From: Castanea sativa
Lineage: Eukaryota > Streptophyta > Magnoliopsida > Fagales > Fagaceae
Reading direction: 5' to 3'
DNA length: 64,000 bases
Assembly (NCBI RefSeq): GCF_040712315.1
Contig: NC_134013.1
Span: 78,498,001 to 78,562,000, forward strand
A program made the translations under genes and the position numbers. Shown here one piece after another: positions 48,404-60,290 of this stretch (position 1 is the stretch's first letter; every line of letters begins with the position of its first letter). The notes under the pieces are model-generated. The model had not been told where the DNA came from and did not search any database. It worked only from the letters and a program-made list of their open reading frames with translations.

Positions 48404-48574
48404 TAAGGATGTGCAGCCAACCCGCCAAAACCGACCCGGCTGGACCTAACCCGCTGGGTTAAGTCGGTTTTTAGGCCTCGGTGGGTTGGGTTGGGTCACA
48501 TAATTTTTTTGATAGCAGGTCGGGTTGGGTTTGTGTCATACAATTTTAAACCCGCCAAACCAAACCCGATCCAC

Positions 48575-48611
<37 letters not shown>

Positions 48612-48805
48612 AAATAAATTATATAATTAATAATTTTTTTTAAATAACCAGCTCTTCCTATCCTATATAAAAGCCAATTAGTTCACACAAACCCTAGTAA
48701 ATTATTATTGTTGTTTAGTTATTAGTGTTGTTTGCTTTTAAGGAGTTACATTGATACTAATATTTGGTTTTTTTTAATATATTTATATTTATATTTTTTC
48801 TACTC

Positions 48806-48863
<58 letters not shown>

Positions 48864-48982
48864 TAATAATTTGTCCAACCCATGGGTTCAACCCGACCCA
48901 TGTGGGTTAGGTTGGGTTGGACTTATGTGATGGGTTAGGTTGGGTCAAAAAATCCCTTTAACCAGATCCATGCACACCCCTA
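48404..48982. mobile_element. Small hAT-type element
   Basis: The ends are TAAGGATGTGCA on the left and the complement of TAGGGGTGTGCA on the right. Subterminal CCCGACCC/GGGTTGGG words are typical of hAT. The 8-bp flanks are TGAAAAAG and TGAAAAAA, with one mismatch. The inside is AT-rich, with (TA)n at 48577-48608 and (AAT)n at 48807-48870. It has inserted into the LINE fragment. Confidence 0.75.
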
Positions 48983-49476
48983 TGAAAAAAAGGATCAATT
49001 AGAGTACTTACAGCAGCATCTTGGAATTCTGCCTTCAAAGGGTCATGTACTCCAAAATTATGTACCGTAAGTAGCTAGCTGTCGCCACAAATCTTAATTG
49101 ACTCACCATTCCCAACTCTCCATTTTGCTCATCTTCTAATAATACCCCTTCCTTTCAAGATGCTCTTCCAAGCATAAGAGCTTCCATGTCCTTTTGTTGC
49201 TTCCATGATGGAACAATTCGAGAAAAACCTTGATTTAAAAACTCTATAGAACAAAGACTTTTTATTATGCAGCAAGTGCCATGTTTGTTTTGCAAGTAGT
49301 GCCTCATTAAAGAGAGATAACTCCTTAAAATCCATTCCACCTTCGGATTTACGATCACACATATCACCCCACTTTACCCAATGAATTTTCCAACGATCTC
49401 CCTTTTGTCCCCACCCAAAACTTACGTATAAGCCCCTCAATTTCATGACGAAGTCCTTATAGAAGCATAAAACCAC

Positions 49477-50379
49477 TCATTGTATAAGATGGAATGGCTT
49501 GAACCATGGTCAATTGTGCATATCAATTATAGCTTAGCTTTTAGGTTTAATCTAATATATGATCACTAGTTCCCTTGCTTTTATATATATATATTATTGA
49601 TTCATTCTAGTTAAGATTTAACCCTCCACTACTAACCATTAGTTTCCATATTGCCCCCATTAAAAAGAATTGAGGTGGAGACAGAAGACACGCAGCTCAT
49701 GATGAGCACCACCAGACTGCTTGGCGAGTTTAAATTGACTCACCATTCCCAACTAATAGCTAACTTATTACACACTCGCTATTGCATGCTTCGTACATTT
49801 TTCCTTTTGAAATTGTACTTTTAAAACATGATTTCAGTTCATGTGATTGTGTGTACAATGAGTGTATAATAGAGAGTGTGACTATCATTACTCATCTATT
49901 AAATTTAAACACTGTGTGTATGGTTATTGTATAATAAAGAGTGTGATTAATGTTACTCATCCATTACATTTAAACCCGCCCATTTGCCACCACTCCTCAC
50001 CTCACACCTCATTCTCTTTAGACTTCCAACTGACATAGATAGAGGGAAAATCATCCTTGTCTTTTCCTTATCCACACACATACAATTCTGGTTTATCTCT
50101 TTCCTTTAAATTTATGTATATAACATATGTCTATCATTTGTATCAAAACCGGATTATTGATGGTGGAAGAGGTAAACTGTGAAGACACACATGGGGTTTG
50201 TGGATGAGAGGCATCCAATCTTCTTGATCAGATTTGGGTTCAAATGCTCACCTCCAAATGCTCATCCACTTTGAAACAGTGCTGCCCTCTCTGTCCCTTA
50301 CATAGCCTATATGGTATATTATTACTATATGAACCCCACCCCATTTGTCTTCATTCTATTTCTCATATTTGTTTTTAGG
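49477..50379. other. Intergenic; one short tandem duplication
   Basis: No gene is seen. Two copies of about 65 bp, sharing TGTATAATA-AGAGTGTGA and TTACTCAT, lie at about 49851-49976. Confidence 0.45.
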
Positions 50380-50657
50380 GTAAATGACATATTTGGTCCC
50401 TATCCTTTAAGTTATTTGTCAATTTGGTTCCTAATCTTTTAAATATGTCAATTTGGTCTTTAATATTTTGATATTGTGTCAAAATAGTTTTTGCCGTTAA
50501 GTGTTGGATGAAAAGTTCTGACATGGTTAACCGTGGTATTAAAATATAATTTTTATGCCACTCAAGTTGCCACGTGGGCTGTCACACAGTAGTATTAAAA
50601 TATTATGGACCAAATTAACAAATAGCTTAAAGAATAAGGACCAAATATATCATTTAC
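50380..50657. mobile_element. Mutator-type MITE
   Basis: Terminal inverted repeats GTAAATGACATATTTGGTCC and the complement GTAAATGATATATTTGGTCC bound 278 bp. The motif order (TTTGGTCC repeated, then a CCACGTGG-like centre) is common in plant Mutator-derived MITEs. A 9-bp duplication was not clear. Confidence 0.65.
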
Positions 50658-51031
50658 ACTTTCTTATTTATTTAGTTATTTATCTACGACACTTCTCAGC
50701 TGGTTCCTCTGCGTGCGCTTCATTGCATAGTGTTGGAAACCAAGGTCTTCTTTTCTCAACTCTCTACTTAAATAGTTAAATTACAGTTTATGCATGCAAC
50801 ATTTTTGTGCACCTTTCTTTCATGTGGGTTTATTGCATCCAAACTCATCGGTTTGACTTTGGATTGGACTGGCCGGGATGACCCATTACACGTGGGTTTG
50901 TAATCGAGCCTAAAGGCCAAAACCAAGCCCAATATTGGCCGTGCAATTGTGGCTCGATTTTAAAATTCTATGGCATGTTTTAATGTTACACGTATCCCAC
51001 CGAAGCCAAGTCCCCAAACTCAGTACCCAGA

Positions 51032-51045
51032 TTTTGGCGCGAAAA
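51032..51045. promoter_or_regulatory. E2F-type site
   Basis: TTTTGGCGCGAAAA fits the E2F consensus TTTSSCGC on both strands. It lies about 240 bases upstream of the first visible exon of the RIF1-like relic. Genes of DNA replication often carry such sites. Its activity here is unproven. The stretch 50658-51031 holds no other feature. Confidence 0.5.
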
Positions 51046-52565
51046 TTAGAAACGCATCCTAATTCATTATCCCCAATTAGGGCTTAATCCGGAGCCATTG
51101 TTAGTGGTGCACCATTGTTTAGTATAATATTTTAGTGATGGGATGTTGGTAAATTATTGCCTTTCAAAATCTAGATATTAAAAACAGTGGCTTAAACCAT
51201 GGTCCTAGTTGACAGGTATTGTTTAGTAGTCTTTTAACTGGAAATGAGTTCTTAATCAGCATTTTCTTTATGTTGGTTTTGTGGTGGATGATACCAATTG
51301 GGTCATAGAGTCTTTAGCTAGGCTCATTACGACAACAAAAGTGAAGGTAAATGTCACATTGTCAAATAATGATAGTTTTCCGGGGTTGCTGTGCTCTTTT
51401 TTTTTTTTACATTTTTTTTTATGGATGCTCTTTTTTTTTTTCTTTTTTTTGTGTGTGTGTGTGTGTGGATTTAACTTGTTTGCCTCTAGTTGCAGTCAGT
51501 ATGTAACTTAGGAGTGTGGTGCATATCTATCCAACAGTTTAATCCACAACTGGTTCTTTATCAACAACTTTTGAGGCTATTCGGGTATAAGCAATTCTTC
51601 CAAGCTTACTATTTTATGCTCCTCAACCACTTCTAGTGATACTTCTTAAGTGGAAGTCTATGCATATAAACTGTCTAAGTCAGTCACTAATAGATTTCAA
51701 TATGGTTTTTTCCCTGAAGTGTTTAATGTGCATAACTTGTCCTGGAGAAAAAGTGAAAGAGAAAGAATTGGCTATGAAGTGGTTTTATTTGCTTAATTAT
51801 GGATTTTATTTTTTTCAAACTTGGATGGAACATTATGTTACACAAGCAAATTGTGTCAAACTTTTGTCCTAAACTAATGATTCCAGTGTTAAATTTTGCA
51901 TTGTTGCGTAATCAAGTTGGTTATTTATATTTTATATATCACTGCTGAACTTAGCATCTTATGTTAAACACGAATCAATAAATGAGTACGGTCAACTTGT
52001 CTCTCCTGCTAACCCTTCTTGCTATTATAATAGGCCTTGATAAAGTTAGCATCTCATTTAAGTGAGAGGAAGAGAGACTCATCGCACATATAGAAGACCT
52101 CTCAGTTTTGATAAGAAGGAGAGGGATATGTCAGAAAGGTGTCTATTGAAGATTAAGCCTATAATATTACCTCCTCCACTAGTTCTCTCCAAGGTATAAA
52201 TGTGCTTATGCTCTCCATATTTTTTCAGGTGCATCTATCACGGTGCATTAATAGTTGAGAGGTACATTTTAAACATGGAAAGCTTAACCATGCTAATATG
52301 ATATAGCTAGCTAAATCTGTTTCCGCCATCTTCTTTTCCACTAAATTTTTGTTAAAAAGGTTTGAGAATTTAAATTGATTCAATGTCTTTGCATGTGAAG
52401 TATTTCAAATAAAACCTCTTACTAGCTGATGCTAACATTGCAGACTCTGAAAATCATTACAAATTTTTGCCCATTTTATATCTTATCGGTGCTTGTCAGA
52501 ATGGGAGGTGTAACTTTTTGTTTTAGGAAAATTTGTGAGCCTAAACAGCTAGCAGTTTCTTTAAG

Positions 52566-53415
52566 GTGACTCTGAATATGGTTTCAAAAGTGAAACATCA
52601 CGGGAAATTTCCTTTTGTAACAAAAACTAGAGTGGTGGCTAAATTTACAATATAAAATAGATGATTTTGATGTTTTAAGAGATGAAGTAGAAATTTTTTA
52701 TTTTGGAGGGTGAAGCCAAACTGCTGTGAATCTTTAAGCACACAATGCCAGTAAAATTCAAATTACATCCTTAAAAATAGTTCAAACCAATAGTAAGAGG
52801 TTGAGTCACAGACTGTTTTGATCCATTGATTTATTTGACTGTTATCTAAATTAGCTTCAATAGTTAATATGAATAAATATTTATCATAAATTCACAATTG
52901 GGTGTCAAGAAGCTAAAAATCAAGGCCAGTCAACTCTACCAGTGGTTCATTCAATATCCCTGTGGCTACCATTTATTCTTTACTGTGACTATTTATTTGG
53001 TTTCAAAAGTGAAAAATCACAAGAAATTTCCTTTTCAAATACAAGCTATAGTGGTAACTACATTTACAATGTAGGATAGATGATTTTGACATTTTGAGAG
53101 ATTGAAATAACACTCTTTTCTTTTCCCTTCGTGTGTGTGTGTGTGTGGGGGGGGGGGGGGGGTGAAGACAAATTGTTGTAAAGGTTTAGGCCAAACAAAA
53201 TGCCATTAATTGTCAAAATAAATCTTAAACAAATATTTAAACTTATCCAAAAAATAAAACCTTCAAACCATCAATAAGAGGTTGGGTCACAGTCATTTAA
53301 ATCCAGCTTCCATAATTCTGATGAATAAGTGTTTTTCATAAAATTCACAGTGGGTGTCTAGAAGCTCAAAATCAAGACCAATCAACTGTACTAGTGGTTC
53401 ATTTCATATCCCTGC
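52566..53415. repeat. Diverged tandem duplication inside a RIF1-relic intron
   Basis: Two copies of about 400 bp (about 52579-52965 and 52999-53415) share GTTTCAAAAGTGAAA, GAAATTTCCTTTT, ATAGATGATTTTGA, TAAGAGGTTG-GTCACAG and TAGTGGTTCATT or CAGTGGTTCATT. They differ at many sites, so the duplication is old. The second copy gained a (GT)n-(G)n tract. Confidence 0.75.
53131..53162. repeat. (GT)8 followed by G16 tract
   Basis: A compound repeat of GT units followed by a long G run; the G run could form a quadruplex. It lies in the second copy of the intronic duplication. Confidence 0.9.
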
Positions 53416-53579
53416 AACATGGAGTAGAAAATTTTTCAATTTGAAATTCCAAAACTTCTCGAGTTTTATCATGAATGAGTGCCTCATTAGATTTGTAAAG
53501 AATTATGTGTAGTTAACAGTTTTATATTGCAATTTAGTCAATGATAAAGACTAGGACACAAAAGTTCCAAATACCAATG

Positions 53580-53581
<2 letters not shown>

Positions 53582-53621
<40 letters not shown>
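53582..53621. repeat. (CT)n microsatellite
   Basis: About 19 CT units upstream of the fourth RIF1-relic exon. Confidence 0.95.
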
Positions 53622-53624
<3 letters not shown>

Positions 53625-54691
53625 CATTAATGTGTGCTTATCTCACATTATCAGGCCTGAATGTCTAAGGTACAACCATGAGAAAGGTTCCTTTAGTCTA
53701 ACTTTGATTCTGGTATCAAGGTTGAGGTTCGCCTAAAATCATTCCAATATTGTATCTTTCTTGTTGTGTATTCTAAGATCCCGAAATGTACTTTATTCTA
53801 TCTTAAAACAGGTTCTTGTCAAAGATATGAAGCAAATTTTGATCACTAAAATGAAGGAGCTGCTAAACCAGGGTATGAAGGTCCAAGCCATTCATGCATG
53901 GGGATGCTTTGTGCTATGAAGAACAGGCAATTTACATATGAAATGCTGAAAATACATTTTCAGATCTCAACCCAAAGTTCAGATTGCTTCACAGGTATTT
54001 TTAATACAGTTGGACTTTTTGGAAACCAGGTCACTATCACCAATCACTGATAATATTATCCACGAAAATAATTCTTTATTTGTTGAATTTATTACCAATA
54101 AAATAGCACCTCAAAGATAGAAGGTGCTTTCCTCCATTTCCTTAGTTCAATGGTAGCATAGAAAGTGGTCCTCTTTCAAGGGATCCAATTTTATTTATGG
54201 GGCATAGAGAAATTGCAGTAATCCAAATCAAGAGACTAAATGGTCATTTCTTAAGTCAGAAAAGGGTGTCTAGTTATCAACTTTTTGAGTGGTTGTGGTC
54301 CTTGTATGTAAGCTCATAGGACTGTGTCTACCCAAGTTTTTATGGCAATCCATGTAAATAGAAAAGGCTAAATTACTCCCTAGTTACCTGTTCAATTTAT
54401 CTCATATGGTAATTTCTGCATTAAAATATACTAGTACTCCATTAAACACTTAGAATGTCAGTCATACTTCCATCAATTATGGTAACATTTTGGATTAAAA
54501 TATTTCAGAAGTCCTACATTATAATGCTTTAAACGTTATTCTTTTATATGATTTTTTACCATAATTTGCAGGTTGCTTGGGAAAGTCTTGTTGATGCTCT
54601 AATTCATCCTCCAATAGTAGCTTGTGAGACAAATGCATCCAAGGAAGAGACAATCTATTCACTCATTTTACCTATTAACATGCAAGAGTGA

Positions 54692-55929
54692 ATGTAATAG
54701 TTTCACTCTGTTCTGAATAAGATTGACTTTAATTTCTTTGCAATTTCTTTCCTTATATATTCAATTTTTCAAAATAAAAAATTTATGCTGTCAAATATTA
54801 ATCTAACAGTTGCTCAAAATATCATAGAAACTTTTTCATTCATGAAAATCAAATTCCAAATCCTGAAATTTGTGGATATAGATAAAAAACTTTTAAAGAT
54901 GCAAAAAACTAGTGTCACTACTTCTGAATGAAAGAAAAGTTCTAGCAGTGACAAAAGGATAAGAAAGATATGAGATTTTCCTTAAACCAAAACTGTTTTC
55001 ACTAATCATTGACTCAACTTATGTTGATAATTTTAAGGATCTTAACCTTAATAAGATGTGTAGAACTAACAAAAAAAATTAAGAAACCCTGAATTAAGAG
55101 GAAATTACCTGTGCAAGAATCCATGACCATGGCAAAGGCAACACCCACATTAAACTTTGCATCAAAAAAAATCACCAAAAAATTTGATCATGTAAAGAAT
55201 AGAATAAGAAGACAAACTACTTTGAGAAAAATATAAGTTATAACCAATCACAATAGACTATTCAAAGTAGGATACTAATAACAGTTATGACAGGAATGTC
55301 TTCTCTAGTTGTACCCCAATACATGCTTAAGCATAGCCCAATAAGCAACTATTTAGCATTCCAAAGAGGAATGGTTCTAACTTGATTCACAATTTTGCAA
55401 TGTACAGAACTTAGCAACGGTTCCTAATTAAATACACCCATACAACTAACTGGCCAATGCAGCAAAACCATGTTGATTATTGGCAATACACTTGGTTGTG
55501 TCTAGTTACAACTGGTAAGACCACAGGATTGAATTTAATTAGGAAGCATAAGTTATAGTATCGAAGGAATTGCACTAAGTTTTTTTTTTTTTCCTTTTGC
55601 AAGTCAATCAGTTAATCTTCCATTAGATTCATACCACACCCAAACACTCAAAATCCTAATTCTAGGTATAAGTTTGAGAAGAAGAGCTTCTTAGTGACTA
55701 AATTGCCATATTGTAAATACTAACTAAATAGCAATTACATAAGAGCGAGAATAAAATGAGAAAAGTTAATTATAATGAACCTGCATATTTGAAGGCCAAA
55801 TCAGAAATGCAAGCAACAATGGGTTCGTTTATTTCCATTCCATTTCTTACGCCAAAAAAAAAAAAATTAGACATTTTTAATTTCAGTTTCCAAACAGAAA
55901 AAGAAAAGATGAAAAATGAAAGAAGGTAC
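54692..55929. other. Downstream of the RIF1 relic, no gene seen
   Basis: AT-rich DNA without a coding signal. It contains the left member (55100-55310) of a diverged direct repeat whose other copy is at 56728-56940. Confidence 0.4.
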
Positions 55930-56040
55930 CTTCAGCTTCAGCAATTCCAATGATGGTCTCAAACGCCTCCAAATATAATACAAACTTGCTGTCTTTATGC
56001 ATTTTCTCCACTCCAACCAGCACCACATCATATATGACTT
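55930..56040 (-). other. Exon-like minus-strand segment, not recognised
   Basis: On the minus strand an acceptor-like CTAAG is followed by a frame reading IYDVVLVGVEKMHKDSKFVL, then YLEAFETIIGIAEAEG, and a donor-like GAAG|GTACCT. The peptide looks like real protein sequence but I do not recognise the family. A second exon-like piece lies near 56990-57050 on the same strand (VIVKLPTEQVDGCDKK before a GTCAGA donor-like site). They may be exons of one gene or its relic. Confidence 0.35.
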
Positions 56041-56461
56041 AGTGTTAACAAAAACATATGCTTATAGGAGGAAGGATAATTTATGAAAGCCAGTATGAAA
56101 TCTCACAAGATTATTTTATTTTAAATAAGCTCAAAATTCCAAATTAATTTGTTAGTGCAGGGCTGCTCTGCTTTCAACATGCCTGCCTTGTAGAAACATA
56201 ATATAAGAGTCTATCCTATTTAAAATATATTCTTATCACTTTTTTTTATTGGTAAGTGGATCTTGAACCCTTGACCCTACCCCTCATCTAGCACTTATAA
56301 GGGGAGAAGGTGCCAATTGAACTAGAGCTCATTGGCTTAACATTTAGCCTTATCATATATTCCAACTCAATTTTTAACAGAATGAAAGTTTATTATTGTT
56401 CTTGAAAATAGAAACAAAGACAACATATCAGAAGTTCATATTATAGAAATATTTTGAAATA

Positions 56462-56578
56462 ATACCCCAAGGGGTAGCACAATCAATTGTAGACAGTGAC
56501 TTGAGAACCAGAGGTCGCTAAGTTCAAAATCTCCACTTCCCCATCCCTTTTGGTCCAAAACTTACTTATAAAAAAATA
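56462..56578. mobile_element. Possible tRNA-derived SINE
   Basis: GGGTAGCACAATCAATTG resembles a tRNA A box region. GTCGCTAAGTTCAAAATCTC resembles a B box (GTTCAAATC-like). An A-rich tail (TATAAAAAAATA) follows. The 56237-56340 stretch (ACCCCTCATCTAGCACTT, GAACTAGAGCTCATTGGC) may be another repeat scrap. Ends and target duplications were not found. Confidence 0.4.
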
Positions 56579-56727
56579 TGTTGTGATGTTTGTTCTCAGT
56601 ATTACCAGAGCATATGTAATCAGAGAAGTATACAAAAATCGTAAAAACACATATACCTTAAAATCTGATATTAACGAAGATACAAACACTGTAAGCAGGC
56701 TCTGTACTTTCCAACACAAAAAGAAAT

Positions 56728-56940
56728 TAACTGTGCAAGATTCCATGACCATGGCAAAAAGCAAAAGCCACATTAAACTCTTCATGAAAAAGGTCACCAA
56801 AAACTTTCATTATGTTAAGAATGGAATAAGAAATACTTCGAGAGAAAACAACTCTAAGTTTGTAAGTTATAACCAATAACAATAGACTTTTCAAAGTATG
56901 ATACTAATAACCACATGAACGTCCTCTCTAGAAGGAAACT
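56728..56940. repeat. Direct repeat partner of 55100-55310
   Basis: Both copies share CTGTGCAAGA-TCCATGACC, CACATTAAACT, CACCAAAAA-TT, GAATA-GAATAAGAA, and TAAGTTATAACCAAT followed by ACAATAGACT. They are about 1.6 kb apart and clearly diverged. Confidence 0.7.
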
Positions 56941-57275
56941 CAAGATGAATTTCTTGAGATCAGTTTCCAAGTACAGTTCATAATTCTGACCTTCTTGTCA
57001 CATCCATCAACCTGTTCCGTAGGGAGTTTGACTATGACATCAGACATTAAAAAGGAAAAGAAAACTTAATCCCAAATATATTGTATATAGATCCTAGAAT
57101 GGTTAATTCTAATCTTGTTTAATGATGCAGATGACATCCAGAAGATAACTAAAATTGTGACTTTAAGTCACAATCTCAAGCTAATAAATGCACATTTATT
57201 ATTGGCTCTGGTGAATGAATTGCAAATGCCTTATTTTGATCTTGTTTTCGTTAACTTGTTATGTTTTTTTTGAGT

Positions 57276-57424
57276 AATTCTTAGGTACTCCCGGAATATA
57301 AAGAATGGTGCTCCCTCCTCTCACATTCATGGTGGGATCCGCTCATTAAATTCATGGTGGGGTCCACCATGAATGTGAGAGGAGGGAGCACCATTTCTCC
57401 CTGTTCCGGGAGTACCTAAGAATT
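57276..57424. mobile_element. 149-bp palindromic MITE
   Basis: Outer arms AATTCTTAGGTACTCCCGGA and TCCGGGAGTACCTAAGAATT are perfect inverses. Inner arms (GGTGCTCCCTCCTCTCACAT and its complement) continue the stem almost to the centre. The element folds into one hairpin. The target duplication is unclear because the tips merge with AATT. Confidence 0.75.
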
Positions 57425-59467
57425 TTCCATTTTTTTTATGTCCATAACATAGAAAGAGAGGAGGTGGCTTAGGGAACCCTAATAGAGCAAACTTAAAGTG
57501 GGTAAAATACCAAATTTTGAATCATGGATAAGCAACTTAAATGCATATTTATTTAAAGCTAATATACCATTGACTTTAAGTCACGATTTCAAACTAATAA
57601 ATGCACATTTCAAACTAATAAATGTTGCTCGGATTTGTTGTTTTAAATGCACATTTATTATTTATGATGATGATATACTGTACCCAAAAAACATTATGGT
57701 CCAAGATATTTAGTTTTTTTTTCTTTCCGTTCTTTTATGATGATAGTTAACTATGGATTGTGTAATCTTAAAATTTATGCATTATTTAACTTTCATTTTT
57801 AAGTTATTTATAATTTGTTCTTTTATTTGTATTGAAAGGAAGATATAGACAATATAATCATAATATTATTATTGTTATTGTTATTGTTATTGTTACTTTA
57901 TTTATTTTTTTACTAGATGTGAAAAAATATGAGTAAACTCATAATCTAGTCAACCCAATCCACAACTCAATCAACTTACCCCACCTATAACTTGTCTTTC
58001 ACTCTACCTGACCTTTCCCAATCCACTTTCCAAGTTTACTTTTGTCTTGTTAATAACTCTACAAGAACAACCCCAAAACCACATACATCAATATTTCAAA
58101 CAAAAATCTCTCAACCTTCTCCACCACCATTGCCTTGCCCATCAAAAATACCGAGGCCAGAACCAATATAAGGTACCGAAATCAATATTCGGCTTTAAAT
58201 TATTTTCTTTGAAGTTCAAAATAGGGTAAACTCTTGATTTGTCACTGAGAATTGGGTAGACTATCTGTGATCAAAATATGATCGATACAATAGCTAGTAC
58301 CATCCAATATCCATAATCTATGATTTTCACTACACTAAATGCTTAAATGTTGGAGTCCAAATTAATCTGAAATCTTTGCAAGCTCACCAAAATCGATAGA
58401 TGTATGGCTAATACCATAAAGTATTCAATTGCAATATTGATCTGTGTCAGCTCGCGAAGGGCTATCAAAATAGTGTAAACTAAAATCTCAAAGGCAATTT
58501 TCATCCTTCCTACAGCCACTGTATTATTTGTAATTTCTAGAACTTTGAAGAGCGCTTGCCTAAAAATTTGACAATCTTGTAATTAAGGTGCGAAAATAAT
58601 ACTAATTTCAAGTTATGATTAGTCTTGTCTACTCTTCCAGGAGTTGAGTGAGAGACTTGTAATTATATATTGCACAGGTTCTAACACGGGTATGGATACA
58701 ACACGATACGGGGTACAAGGATGCATAATTTCTTGAAAAATTATGGTATGACACATTAGGAATGTGACAATTAATTAAATTAATATTTAGTTTTAGGTAT
58801 ATTTTTGGACATATGGTTATATTTATTTTAGAATTTAAAATCAAGTAGCAATAATAAAATATTTGTAAATATATTAACTAAGAATTATTATTTTTTAAAT
58901 GTAACGATTGGAGAAGTGCTATATTCCAACATTTTTACAACAAATCATAAATCGATAGTTGTTATTGGTTCTAATTTGAACTTATCATTGAAATTACTTT
59001 TTATCCCATCAATAATAACCCATAACAACTTGCCACTTGAGATTTATTGTGAAAATTTTATCAGTATAAACATAAACATAAACATACACATGACAATAAA
59101 ATATTTTGTTTCATTTAAAAACCCAAGCATATGTTATTCTTTATTGATTCTTTATATCCAAGGCACGACAATAAACTCAGAAACATTGTTTCATTTAGCA
59201 TTATACACTTTGGCACTTTGTTGTTATTGCATCTGCATGGCATGTACTTATTCCACCACAATTTGGTTCAATCACGTTATTTGAGAAACAAAGAAAAAAA
59301 AACAAAAAAGAGTATAACAACCAAACGTTTTGCAAAAGAACACCAATAACCACTTATGTAGGGCCACATCTGAAACCCTTTAATTCCACAAAGATAATTA
59401 CAGTTTAAATACCAGCCATGCTTGTCATGTAATTGAACAATGATAATATATAAAATGATATAAAACA
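57425..59467. other. AT-rich region with one probable MITE
   Basis: No gene is seen. At about 58912-59066, inverted ends around GCTATATTCCAACATTTTTA and TTATTGTGAAAATTTTATC suggest a small MITE. A (TTATTG)n run lies at 57868-57895. Confidence 0.35.
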
Positions 59468-60290
59468 TGATAGGCCAAGAATGTATTGACCCCTTGTGAT
59501 GAATTAATTGATTAATTAGCCAAGTCTATTAATTAATCAAATTAACATACAATGTACGTGGCATCACAAACAAATCACCAACTACAATAAAATGCAGCAG
59601 AAAATAAAGTTGACAAGGTGATTTGTTTTCGAATAGAATAGAGAAAACCTTCAAGGCAAAAAATCCCACCGGGTGATTTGAAGGTCACCACTCTTGAGAA
59701 TTCACTATTATCACAACAAACGGTTATAAGTAAAGGAATCCTAGTATCTTATACCAACCTACAGTTGAACCCTTACCCCAATACCCAATTGGACTTATTT
59801 TATAGTAACAATCTCTCCTTTTAATGCATGGCTCTCAGTACATGACTAATCAATAGATGCGCGGATCCCAGTACGCGACTTAATCACCAACTTACGAAGG
59901 ATGTTGGCTGCAAAGTTCCTCAATTCATCATATGATGAAGATCACGAAGTTGCTTGGTCACAAAACCCTACGGTGTACAAACACAACAACTTCTTCAAGA
60001 GAAAGAAGAACTAGGGCAAAGTAGGTTTCCGGTCACAATTTGCATGAACAACTCTTTGCTTCACACTTGTGCAACTGTACTACCTGTGACGGCTCTTAAA
60101 ATAATCCTTATATATGTTTAGGGTTGTAAGAAAAAAAAGCTCAAACACATACTCAAGGATGGGAATGAAATCATAACTAAAAATCTGATCTTCATAAATC
60201 TCGATAGATACCCTATCTGTCGAACAACTTTTTTTCTTGTAGGTCTATGGTTCCTTGTTCTCCTCATTCCCTCTATATCAGCTTTTTGTC
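59468..60290 (-). mobile_element. LTR fragment of a Copia-type element, minus orientation
   Basis: It begins on the plus strand TGATAGGCCAAGAATGTATTG, the complement of the end of the LTR at 60464-61858. The two share many blocks in inverted order (ACCCCTTGTGATGAATTAA, ACCAACCTACAG, CCCAATACCCAATTG, CGCGGATCCCAGTACGCG). The inner boundary near 60290 is approximate. Confidence 0.65.

Larger units (their letters stand above)
46441..49476 (-). mobile_element. LINE fragment interrupted by two younger insertions
   Basis: The minus strand carries, from right to left, a reverse-transcriptase C-terminal part (WGQKGDRWKIHWVKWGDMC, LLAKQTWHLLHN) at 49476-49129. A zinc-binding region follows (NFLWRARHNALPTEVNLVRR near 48070-48130; EDVLHALWTCSSLSQVW near 47250-47300). 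The RNase H-like end (YKINFDGALFNTLDKAGIGV, LGLDSIIVEGDCEILMNSL) lies at 47056-46600. An A tail (T run, 46440-46457) marks its 3' end on the left. A TRIM sits inside the zinc region and a hAT element sits at 48404-48982. Frameshifts and stops make it dead. Confidence 0.82.
51281..54691 (+). pseudogene. RIF1-like gene relic (partial, introns kept)
   Basis: Five exon pieces on the plus strand keep GT-AG borders. Piece one ends 51346 (NWVIESLARLITTTKVK). Piece two starts 51496 (SVCNLGVWCISIQQF). Piece three spans about 52043-52193 (KLASHLSERKRDSSHI; ERDMSERCLLKIKPIILPPP). Piece four spans 53812-53994 (VLVKDMKQILITKMKELLNQ; VQAIHAWGCFV). Piece five starts 54572 (VAWESLVDALIHPPIVACET). The order and motifs match the N-terminal RIF1 domain of plant proteins, known for telomere and replication-timing roles in other kingdoms. 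Stops (for example after SSHI), lost segments and a frameshift at the end of piece four show it is not functional. The kept introns mean a DNA-level duplication, not a processed copy. The 5' start and the long C terminus are missing. Confidence 0.75.

Noticed and set aside
58916..59284. 122-codon plus-strand frame
   Set aside because: Ile/Asn-rich translation of AT-rich DNA overlapping a probable MITE; no domain or motif.
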